A stretch of DNA of 11,074 nucleotides from Firmicutes bacterium UBA1440. GTDB taxonomy: Bacteria > Bacillota > Clostridia > Peptostreptococcales > Anaerovoracaceae. Under the pieces are notes generated by a model. The model worked only from the letters and a program-made list of their open reading frames with translations. It was not told where the DNA came from and ran no database searches. The stretch covers positions 1-11,074 of the forward strand of contig DCTM01000048.1 in assembly GCA_002329565.1 (NCBI GenBank), written 5' to 3'. Positions 5,932 through 11,074 of the stretch are shown here, piece after piece; positions within the stretch are counted from its first letter, which is position 1, and each line of letters opens with the position of its first letter. A program made the translations under genes and the position numbers.

Positions 5932-6312
5932 CTAACGCGGACGTCTTGCAATCATCTCGATCTCCACGAGAGCGTTCATCGGCAACGAAGCCACTCCCAC
6001 AGTCGTTCTCGCCGGATACGGCGCGTGGAACTGCTGCTTGTATACATCGTTCATAGCAGCAAAATTTCCCATATCCGTCAAATATACGTTGACCTTCTGT
6101 ACATGATCGGCAGTCAATCCGGCTGCCTCCAACACAGAGAACAGATTTTTGAAACACTGTTCCGTCTGCTCCTTTATGCCTCCCTCAGCAAGCTTTCCGG
6201 TTTCCTTGGTAACGGGCGACTGGCCGGAGAAAAAAATCAGCCCTTCGGAATCAATGGCGTGTGAATACGCTCCGATGGCAACGGCATTTTCTGCTTCTAT
6301 CATCTTTCTCAT
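5932..6312 (-). CDS. RidA/YjgF family enamine/imine deaminase-like protein
   Basis: RidA proteins are small trimeric cytosolic enzymes that hydrolyse reactive 2-aminoacrylate-type enamines and imines to ketoacids; other Rid subfamilies have different or unknown substrates. The 126 residues have the family features IGAYSHAI (13-20), FFSGQSPV (27-34), VYLTDMGNFAAMNDVY (76-91) and the signature YPARTTVGVASLPMNALVEI (99-118). These include the conserved arginine R102 and the late acidic pair E117/E119, consistent with active RidA. The start at 6312 has an ideal GGAGG 7 nt upstream; the 42 extra codons of the longer open frame run through the promoter. It is the first gene of a three-gene unit with the oxidoreductase and the Nim-like protein. 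Confidence 0.92.
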   Translation of the reverse strand: MRKMIEAENAVAIGAYSHAIDSEGLIFFSGQSPVTKETGKLAEGGIKEQTEQCFKNLFSVLEAAGLTADHVQKVNVYLTDMGNFAAMNDVYKQQFHAPYPARTTVGVASLPMNALVEIEMIARRPR

Positions 6313-6352
6313 ACATGTACCTCCTTCATTTTCAGTGCTGCTGTTTGCGACT

Positions 6353-6381
6353 ATTATATCATTGTTTCCATGTAGTTGAAA
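6353..6381 (-). promoter_or_regulatory. Extended -10 promoter of the ridA operon
   Basis: On the minus strand TATAAT (6353-6358) is preceded by TG one base away (TGATATAAT), giving a full extended -10 element. A weak -35 (TTTCAA, 6376-6381) lies 17 nt upstream. A start near 6346 gives a leader of about 35 nt to the GTACATGT ATG start region. Confidence 0.6.
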
Positions 6382-6414
6382 GTCGAGAATTTCCCGTCGT
6401 ACAAATTCATGGCA

Positions 6415-6454
6415 TAAAAAATGCGATGCCCGGCGCAATTCTCCGAGATCGCAT
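6415..6454 (-). terminator. Intrinsic terminator of the motAB operon
   Basis: In the minus direction ATGCGAT then CTCGG, a 9-nt loop AGAATTGCG, CCGGG, one bulged C and ATCGCAT form a 12-bp stem with a single bulge and one G-T pair, followed by TTTTTT. It sits about 30 nt after the motB stop codon and before the ridA promoter. Confidence 0.85.
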
Positions 6455-6482
6455 GTTTTATTGCATTATTTAACAAGCACGC

Positions 6483-7262
6483 TCAGTGCTCCGATTTTGT
6501 CGTCTTCTTCTTTTCTGTTGCTTTCTGTGCATTCACATCGCCCGACTGCTCTTGTTGATAGAACTGACCGCTGAGAACAATAATATCAATACGCCTGTTT
6601 TTGGCACGTCCTTCTTCTGTACCATTGTCTGCAATCGGTCGGTATTCTCCGTATCCTACTCCCAAAAATTTCTCCGGCGGTGCGCCGGATACTTCAATGA
6701 ACAGCTTGACCACACTTGCGGCTCTGCCGTATGACAATTCCCAGTTTGAAGGAAATGCCTCCGAAGATTGCGGTACGTTGTCCGTATGGCCTTCCACGCG
6801 GATATAATTGTCCACTTCACTGATAATCAGACCTATGTCACGCAACGCCGGCTCGTATTCGGCTTTTATCCGCGCGCTGCCCGAATCGAAGAGAATCGCA
6901 TTGCTGAGCCTGATTACCAGACCGCGCTCATCGATATCCGTGGTTGCAAATGAGGTCATATTGGCTGCTTCAAGTTTGGAATCCACTTTTTTCTTAATCT
7001 CTTGCAAGTCAGCCTGCGACTCAATTTCAGCATTTTCCCTAGCCTCGGTCTTGAGCTGTTGCAATTCTGCGCCGTACTGATCCGTACGCATGGATTCCGT
7101 GAATTGATCGGAGACCATCTGAGCTTTGCCCGCATCAATCTGGCTGACAGCGAACAGCACGATAAAAACAGCCAGCATCAAGGTCATGAGATCCGAATAC
7201 GGTAACAACCAAGACTCATTTGCTTCTTCTTCGCTATTCTTTTTTTTCCTTCTGCTCGCCAT
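6483..7262 (-). CDS. motB: Flagellar motor stator protein MotB
   Basis: MotB pairs with MotA in the ion-driven stator that turns the flagellum, and anchors the complex to peptidoglycan. The 259 residues show a basic N-terminus (RRKKK), the single membrane helix in WLLPYSDLMTLMLAVFIVLF (18-37) with the essential ion-carrying aspartate D24, then a charged plug/linker (about 42-100). A C-terminal OmpA-like peptidoglycan-binding domain (about 115-232) includes LFDSGSA, RVEGHTDNVP (155-164), NWELSYGRA (173-181) and AKNRRIDIIV. It follows motA by 22 nt and is followed by the terminator at 6415-6454. I cannot tell from the sequence with confidence whether the stator uses protons or sodium. Confidence 0.96.
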   Translation of the reverse strand: MASRRKKKNSEEEANESWLLPYSDLMTLMLAVFIVLFAVSQIDAGKAQMVSDQFTESMRTDQYGAELQQLKTEARENAEIESQADLQEIKKKVDSKLEAANMTSFATTDIDERGLVIRLSNAILFDSGSARIKAEYEPALRDIGLIISEVDNYIRVEGHTDNVPQSSEAFPSNWELSYGRAASVVKLFIEVSGAPPEKFLGVGYGEYRPIADNGTEEGRAKNRRIDIIVLSGQFYQQEQSGDVNAQKATEKKKTTKSEH

Positions 7263-7284
7263 TACGCGTCACTCTTACCCTTTT

Positions 7285-8085
7285 TTATTTCTCTCTTTCC
7301 TTGTCTTTTTCCAGTTCTTCGATGATTTTCTCCTGTCTCGAAGCCGGAAGAACAGCCAAAAGTTTTTCTTTCAACATGAACGGAGCGTCACCTCGCTGTA
7401 TGGACAATAAGCCTTCGAGTACCATCTCCTTGAGTATTACCTCTCTTTGGCTCTTTATTCTCAATTTCTTTGCAAATGGATGCCACAGTACATAACCTGT
7501 AAAGATACCCAGAACAGTCGCAATGAAAGCCGCTGAAATTGCTTCGGACATCATCTCCGTATCATCAATCCAAGACATCGCTGCGATCAAGCCGAATACC
7601 GCACCCAGAACACCGAGTGTCGGTGCATACATTCCGGCCGCGGAAAAGATGCCTGCGTTTGTCTCATGTCGCTTTTCCATCGCCTCGATTTCAGCCTCCA
7701 GCACGTTGGCGATAATCTCGGCCTCCGTACCGTCGGCGACCAAACGAACACCCTTCTTAATAAACGGATCTTCTATTTCATCAAGCTTGCTTTCCAGGGC
7801 CAACAGGCCTCTGATCTTACTGGTTCGTGACAGATCCACCATCAGTCTGATAATTTCAAGCTCTGAAATCGTCTTTTGTTTCGTGAAAAGAATCTTAAAC
7901 AAATGCCCGAGACTCTTCAGATTTTCTCCGGGATAGGAATTTAAAACAGCAGCAACCGTGCCAACAAAAATTATTGTTATAGCTGCAGGATTCAAAAATA
8001 CAGAGAAACTGATATGTTTAAAAATCATTGCCCCGATTACAGTACAAACTCCTACAATGATACCAACCAGCGTTGTCAGTTCCAT
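7285..8085 (-). CDS. motA: Flagellar motor stator protein MotA
   Basis: MotA is the four-helix membrane subunit of the flagellar stator and transmits ion flow to the rotor through its cytoplasmic loop. The 266 residues include two N-terminal membrane helices (about 5-21 and 33-49) and the large cytoplasmic loop with rotor-contact charges R92 and E98 (SKIRGLLALE). The third helix contains the key proline P155 (YAPTLGVLGAVFGL) and the fourth helix the second key proline P203 (GYVLWHPFAKKL). The C-terminal tail is strongly charged. The ATG at 8085 has AAGGAG 9 nt upstream. It leads the motAB operon and has two promoter candidates in the 380-nt non-coding stretch upstream. No other flagellar gene is in the window. 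Confidence 0.96.
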   Translation of the reverse strand: MELTTLVGIIVGVCTVIGAMIFKHISFSVFLNPAAITIIFVGTVAAVLNSYPGENLKSLGHLFKILFTKQKTISELEIIRLMVDLSRTSKIRGLLALESKLDEIEDPFIKKGVRLVADGTEAEIIANVLEAEIEAMEKRHETNAGIFSAAGMYAPTLGVLGAVFGLIAAMSWIDDTEMMSEAISAAFIATVLGIFTGYVLWHPFAKKLRIKSQREVILKEMVLEGLLSIQRGDAPFMLKEKLLAVLPASRQEKIIEELEKDKEREK

Positions 8086-8104
8086 CCTTTTCTACTCCTT
8101 CCGC

Positions 8105-8131
8105 TTATCTGATGTGCCTAATCTGAATTTA
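8105..8131 (-). promoter_or_regulatory. Candidate SigD/sigma-28 (FliA-type) promoter upstream of motA
   Basis: On the minus strand TAAA (8128-8131) and TCAGATAA (8105-8112) are separated by exactly 15 nt. The sigma-28 consensus is TAAA-N15-GCCGATAA, so the -35 matches fully and the -10 matches 6 of 8. This sigma factor is expected to control motility genes. The start site would fall only about 13 nt before the ATG, barely upstream of the RBS, which weakens the case. Confidence 0.4.
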
Positions 8132-8139
8132 TTTTATTT

Positions 8140-8168
8140 ATAATAACATTTTTTTAACCTTTGCACAA
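8140..8168 (-). promoter_or_regulatory. Candidate sigma-A promoter upstream of motA
   Basis: On the minus strand TTGTGC (8163-8168) and TATTAT (8140-8145) have a 17-nt spacer, and TG precedes the -10 by one base (TGTTATTAT). The extended -10 compensates for the weak -35. It would give a leader of about 50 nt before motA. Confidence 0.45.
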
Positions 8169-8287
8169 TTGCTATTTGTCGAATGCTCACGGAAAACCAC
8201 ATTTTTCGCAGCAACTGATTGAAATTTTAACAATAAAAAATTGTTTCAGGCCTTTTATATAAAAATTATTTTTTATATTCGCTTTAT

Positions 8288-8309
8288 ATGTCGATATAAT
8301 TATCGACAT
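8288..8309. promoter_or_regulatory. Interrupted palindrome, possible operator
   Basis: ATGTCGATA and TATCGACAT are perfect 9-bp inverted arms around a TAAT centre, located about 120 nt upstream of the motA -35 candidate. The symmetry is that of a dimeric repressor site, but I recognise no specific regulator, and an RNA hairpin role is equally possible. Confidence 0.35.
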
Positions 8310-8391
8310 GTGTACATTTTTATTTAGAAAATTCACTTTTATTATTGAGCTCACCTCCAAAATCCGGCAATAGGAAACTTGCTGTCTGTAT

Positions 8392-8427
8392 AAAAAAAAG
8401 TGCATCCCTTTTGTATAGAGACGCACT
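8392..8427 (-). terminator. Intrinsic terminator of the isochorismatase-like gene
   Basis: In the minus direction AGTGCGTCTCT and AGGGATGCACT form an 11-bp stem (two G-T pairs) with loop ATACAAA, followed by eight T residues. It lies 40 nt after the stop codon of the gene at 8467. Confidence 0.88.
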
Positions 8428-8466
8428 GTTAACCAAAGAAATACTCCGGTGATTTTTCTGTACTTT

Positions 8467-8994
8467 TTATCTATTGATAACTTTGATTTGCAAGCTCTCC
8501 ATCACATCCAAAGCTGCTTTGTTCAGCGCCGCATTGTTGCTCGCTGTGCAACGCGCGTCGACAAACATCGGCGTTTCCGGCTGTGCCGTCTTAGCCAGAA
8601 CGGCATTGGCAATCACACAGATATTTGAGACCACTCCGACAAGCTCGACACTCTCAAAAGGCTCCTGTTTTAAATACTCGTAAAGCGCGTCTGAGCCAAA
8701 GGTATGCTTATGAAAACGCTTGTCCGAATCGCGCAACAGCGTCGCTACCCGCCCGTATAATACGTGTCCGTCCGTGTCGCGCAGGCAATGATTAATCGGG
8801 GAGTTGCTGCCCTCCTGTGTATTTTTATAATCCTCCGTATGCGTGTCAAAGGTAAAAACTACTTCTTCACCGCTCGCATGATATTGTTCGATTTTCTGAG
8901 CAATGCACTCCTCAAGCGCGACCGCCTCCGGAAACCCAAGGGAGCCGCATACAAAGTCATTTTGATAATCCACAACAATCAAGCATTTTTTCAT
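8467..8994 (-). CDS. Isochorismatase-family cysteine hydrolase, nicotinamidase-like
   Basis: This cytoplasmic hydrolase belongs to the family that contains nicotinamidase (nicotinamide to nicotinate, NAD salvage), isochorismatase and related amidases. The 175 residues keep the catalytic triad: D9 in VVDYQNDF, K96 in RFHKHTFGS and the nucleophile C126 in VVSNICVIANA. The presumed metal ligands of nicotinamidases are also present: D50 and H52 in FTFDTHTEDY, and H69 in NHCLRDTDG. The HC..DTDG stretch resembles the HCV.GT.G of PncA, so nicotinamidase is the most likely activity, though not proven. The start has AGAGG about 8 nt upstream. It lies 178 nt after the NudC-like gene with no terminator seen between, so read-through is possible. 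A lone TATAAT at 9074-9079 (minus) without a good -35 could be its own promoter. Confidence 0.87.
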   Translation of the reverse strand: MKKCLIVVDYQNDFVCGSLGFPEAVALEECIAQKIEQYHASGEEVVFTFDTHTEDYKNTQEGSNSPINHCLRDTDGHVLYGRVATLLRDSDKRFHKHTFGSDALYEYLKQEPFESVELVGVVSNICVIANAVLAKTAQPETPMFVDARCTASNNAALNKAALDVMESLQIKVINR

Positions 8995-9172
8995 ATTTTT
9001 TCCTCTTCTTCGCAGTATCGCATCTTAAATATGTAATGGCTGTCAATCTACACTTTTTCGCTGCATTCTTAAGATTATAAACCGAAACCGCGTTCGTTAT
9101 GCGAGGATGTGCTGATTTTTAGTTTTGCCCATGTATTCTCAGGTCTTTTCATCACGTGCGCAAAAATTTATT

Positions 9173-10015
9173 TTATAATTTAACCGTTCTCAAGCGAAAC
9201 GCCTCTTGCATCTCACTTGTGAGGCTTATATGTAACTCAGCCGGCGGTATTTCGTCTCTGTGCAACCACACGCCAAGTGACAGCTCGTCCTCTTGCAGAG
9301 TTATGGTGTCATCTCCGTCAAGCTCGGCAAAAAATCCCGCCAACAACGAGTCGCTGAACGGCCACGGCTGGCTCTTGTAAAATTTAATATTCTTAACCTT
9401 CAGTCCGACCTCTTCCATCACTTCACGGCGTACAGCATCTTCAAGAGTCTCCCCCACCTCTACAAAGCCGGCAATGAGAGCGTAATTCTTGTATACCCGT
9501 CCGGCATATTTAGCCATCAACAATCGATCGCCGTCGTGTACAGCCACGATCACGCACGGAGATATCTTCGGATATGTCTCAAGGCCGCAGGACTCACAGT
9601 AGAGCATTCTCTCTTTTTTTGAATGTTTCGTGGGATTGCCGCACCGGCTGCAAAATCGATGATCCTTATACCAGCGATTGAGCTGCCAACCCATCGCGCC
9701 CGCAAATGATCGCCAGTATTTTGGCTCTGTACGAAAGCGATTTGTAGTAACATATATCCATCCGTCCAATGAATCCAGCCCCTTCTCATCGACCAAAAAA
9801 TAGTTGATGTCGTCAACTGAGAACAAGAAAGAGGCATTTTCGCACAGATGCGGGTAGAGCGCTTCAAAATCGGCAAACGACGGGTACCAAAGCTTGTCCT
9901 TTTCCTCCCTGACAAGCACTGAGTCACCGTCGTAGGCAAGGAAAAGATCTTGAGAGGCGGCCTTTTTATCTGCGAAGCTGTTATTAAATATTCTCGGGTC
10001 TATATCCTGAATCAT
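9173..10015 (-). CDS. nudC: NudC-type NAD(+) diphosphatase (Nudix hydrolase)
   Basis: NudC enzymes hydrolyse NADH or NAD to NMN(H) and AMP and, in some bacteria, remove NAD caps from RNA 5' ends. The 280 residues have the complete family layout: an N-terminal domain, a four-cysteine zinc ribbon (C122, C125, C140, C143 in CSRCG and CESCG), the Nudix box GFVEVGETLEDAVRREVMEE at 183-202 followed by VGL (the full GX5EX7REUXEEXGU pattern), and the NudC-specific SQPWPF (215-220). The last motif separates it from other Nudix hydrolases. The ATG at 10015 has AAAGGAG about 10 nt upstream; the TTG at 10039 would place the SD inside the gene. It begins 16 nt after the stop of the dioxygenase-family gene, so the two form an operon. 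Confidence 0.94.
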   Translation of the reverse strand: MIQDIDPRIFNNSFADKKAASQDLFLAYDGDSVLVREEKDKLWYPSFADFEALYPHLCENASFLFSVDDINYFLVDEKGLDSLDGWIYVTTNRFRTEPKYWRSFAGAMGWQLNRWYKDHRFCSRCGNPTKHSKKERMLYCESCGLETYPKISPCVIVAVHDGDRLLMAKYAGRVYKNYALIAGFVEVGETLEDAVRREVMEEVGLKVKNIKFYKSQPWPFSDSLLAGFFAELDGDDTITLQEDELSLGVWLHRDEIPPAELHISLTSEMQEAFRLRTVKL

Positions 10016-10031
10016 TTTCTTATCTCTCCTT

Positions 10032-10802
10032 TTACCCAAATAAATAGCCGGTCATCGATATCGATCCAAGCGCACATGAATCGTTGAAAACGCTGATCTT
10101 TTCATCAGTTTCAGTCGCACCCAATGCACACAAAAACGGTGCAAAGTGATCCAAATACGTAAAGGCAATCTTCGCGCTGTCTCCCGCTCTGTGATAGTCG
10201 ATCACGTTTTCGTGGTTGCCGCCCAGTACATTTTCTTTGATATAATTGTCAAACTCCAATGCCCAGGGATATCCTTCCTCCTCCATAGCCCAATTGACTC
10301 TGCCGAGATTGTGAACGATATTGCCGCTGCCAAAGATCAATACACCCTTGTCGCGCAATGAGCGTAGTTTGCGTCCGGTTTCATAATGTTCCCGCGGTGT
10401 CGCTCGATTATCTATGCTCAGTTGAAATACAGGGATGTCTGCCTGCGGATAAATGCGACACAGCACGGACCATGTTCCGTGATCCAATCCCCAGGAATTG
10501 TCGATACGAACGCCTTCTCCTATCAATTCACGCGTCATACCGGCAAACTGCGGCGCGCCCGGAGCATCGTATCGCACTTCGTACAATTCATCCGGGAAGC
10601 CGTACATATCGTAAACCGTTTTCGGGTCTGAATCATCGCACACTCTCAGTCCGGATGTATACCAATGAGCAGATATCGACAGAATGGCTTCCGGGTGAGA
10701 AATCCGTTCGCCGAGCTTTTCCCATTCTGCGGAAAAGCGGTTGTTCTCGATTGCATTCATCGGCGATCCGTGTCCGATAAACAGCACGGGCATAAGTTTC
10801 AT
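10032..10802 (-). CDS. LigB/YgiD-type class III extradiol dioxygenase family protein (4,5-DOPA dioxygenase-like)
   Basis: Members of this family cleave catechols such as DOPA with a non-haem metal and O2; E. coli YgiD is the closest well-known bacterial type. The 256 residues match its length. The likely metal-binding or active-site histidines are all present: H11 (FIGHGSPMNA), H46 (ISAHWYT), H108 (GLDHGTW), H164 (GSGNIVHNLG) and H219 (YLDHFAPFL). The ATG at 10802 has GAGAGG about 6 nt upstream and is preferred over a TTG at 10820 that has no SD. A promoter with an extended -10 lies 70 nt upstream. Since the neighbours suggest an anaerobe, an oxygen-dependent ring cleavage as the real job is uncertain; oxygen scavenging or a non-oxidative role is possible. 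Confidence 0.88.
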   Translation of the reverse strand: MKLMPVLFIGHGSPMNAIENNRFSAEWEKLGERISHPEAILSISAHWYTSGLRVCDDSDPKTVYDMYGFPDELYEVRYDAPGAPQFAGMTRELIGEGVRIDNSWGLDHGTWSVLCRIYPQADIPVFQLSIDNRATPREHYETGRKLRSLRDKGVLIFGSGNIVHNLGRVNWAMEEEGYPWALEFDNYIKENVLGGNHENVIDYHRAGDSAKIAFTYLDHFAPFLCALGATETDEKISVFNDSCALGSISMTGYLFG

Positions 10803-10870
10803 AATAACACCTCTCTTCAATTCGACCGCTGCAAGACAGACAACTGCACCGCAGTGCTCACCTTTTTTTC

Positions 10871-10899
10871 AGTATAGCAAAATTATTGACGAAAGTCTA
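10871..10899 (-). promoter_or_regulatory. Promoter of the dioxygenase-nudC operon
   Basis: On the minus strand TAGACT (10894-10899) and TATACT (10871-10876) are 17 nt apart, with TG one base before the -10 (TGCTATACT). The matches are 4 of 6 and 5 of 6 with an extended -10. It lies just downstream of the terminator of the preceding gene, as expected for an independent unit. Confidence 0.6.
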
Positions 10900-10928
10900 A
10901 TATTCGGAAGCAAAAGCCTGCACATAAG

Positions 10929-10971
10929 AAAAACATCTCAAAAGGACAATATTACTCATCCTTTTGAGATG
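10929..10971 (-). terminator. Strong intrinsic terminator of the gene entering from the right edge
   Basis: A perfect 13-bp inverted repeat, CATCTCAAAAGGA (10934-10946) and its complement (10959-10971), has a 12-nt loop and is followed in the minus direction by TTTTTCTT. It lies about 40 nt after the stop codon at 11011. Confidence 0.9.
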
Positions 10972-11010
10972 CTTACTCATGCTTTTAGGTTAAGAGCTGC
11001 AACGATATAC

Positions 11011-11074
11011 TTATTTCTTTAATTCAATAAACGTTTTCCATCTGCGGCAGACATCACGAATCGGCTCGTCAAGG
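11011..11074 (-). CDS. C-terminal end of an unidentified gene (5' part beyond window)
   Basis: On the minus strand an open frame enters from the right edge and ends at a TAA at 11011-11013, giving the 20-residue tail LDEPIRDVCRRWKTFIELKK. A clear terminator follows, which supports this being the true 3' end of a gene. The tail is charged and probably helical; it is too short for me to assign a family. Confidence 0.6.
   Translation of the reverse strand, partial: LDEPIRDVCRRWKTFIELKK

Larger units (their letters stand above)
8086..8466. other. AT-rich non-coding region between the isochorismatase-like gene and motA
   Basis: This 381-nt stretch holds, from high to low coordinates, the terminator at 8392-8427, an isolated Shine-Dalgarno-like GGAGGTGA (minus, near 8350) with no start codon at useful distance, an interrupted palindrome at 8288-8309, and the two motA promoter candidates. 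A 79-codon open frame at 8187-8426 is not believable as a gene because it begins inside the terminator and has no RBS. It is visibly richer in A and T than the flanking genes. Confidence 0.7.

Noticed and set aside
5882..6157. N-terminal extension of the dehydrogenase into the ridA gene
   Set aside because: The extra residues overlap the well-supported RidA coding sequence, and the Rossmann fold begins at the ATG at 5881.
8187..8426. 79-codon open frame, or a shorter 40-codon version from the ATG at 8309, ending in CCEKCGFP
   Set aside because: The long form starts inside the terminator stem, neither ATG has a usable ribosome binding site, and the composition is that of AT-rich spacer DNA. 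A GGAGGTGA near 8350 has no start codon at a normal distance.
1..11074. CRISPR arrays, insertion sequences, tRNA or rRNA genes, prophage or toxin-antitoxin modules
   Set aside because: I looked for spaced direct repeats, transposase motifs and conserved RNA segments and saw none.

Overview
The window looks like chromosome from a motile, fermentative anaerobe of the Bacillota, most likely class Clostridia. The evidence is an [FeFe]-hydrogenase maturase (HydE), a TM1266-type hydrogenase-associated regulator, MotA/MotB, a Nim-type flavoprotein, Gram-positive-style GGAGG ribosome binding sites, and U-tailed intrinsic terminators. I cannot place it to family or genus. Every gene I can support lies on the minus strand, so transcription runs from high to low coordinates.

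Layout from right to left, in transcription order. (a) 11011-11074: the last 20 codons of an unidentified gene, followed by a strong terminator. (b) 10802-9173: an extradiol-dioxygenase-family protein (LigB/YgiD type) tightly followed by a NudC-type NAD(H) pyrophosphatase. A nicotinamidase-like isochorismatase-family hydrolase (8994-8467) follows and ends in its own terminator. (c) 8466-8086: a non-coding, AT-rich stretch carrying promoter candidates for motA, then motA-motB with a terminator. (d) 6312-4531: a RidA-family gene, a beta-hydroxyacid-dehydrogenase-family oxidoreductase and a Nim/PNPOx-like flavoprotein, behind an extended -10 promoter. (e) 4456-3633: a YbgC/FadM-like thioesterase translationally coupled to mscL, behind a near-consensus promoter. 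(f) 3565-1: a hydrogenase-linked block made of a stand-alone TM1266-like protein, a FecCD-type ABC permease, a FecE-type ATPase, and hydE running off the left edge.

The most interesting region is (f). The ABC ATPase is not ordinary: after a complete nucleotide-binding domain it carries a C-terminal domain that aligns without gaps (about 30 of 76 identical residues by eye) to the stand-alone TM1266-like protein encoded just upstream. TM1266 is the ferredoxin-fold/ACT-like 'iron-only hydrogenase system regulator' family. The permease and ATPase genes overlap by ATGA, and hydE starts 2 nt after the ATPase stop codon. This looks like a dedicated ABC importer wired to [FeFe]-hydrogenase maturation, with a ligand-sensing domain built into the ATPase. 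It resembles in architecture the regulatory C-domain of the methionine importer ATPase MetN. A perfect terminator hairpin directly before the permease RBS, with an upstream 9-nt segment able to pair with its 5' arm, suggests transcription attenuation of the transporter-hydE part. The transported substrate, the sensed ligand and the attenuation mechanism are inference. The domain fusion, gene coupling and hairpin are visible in the sequence.
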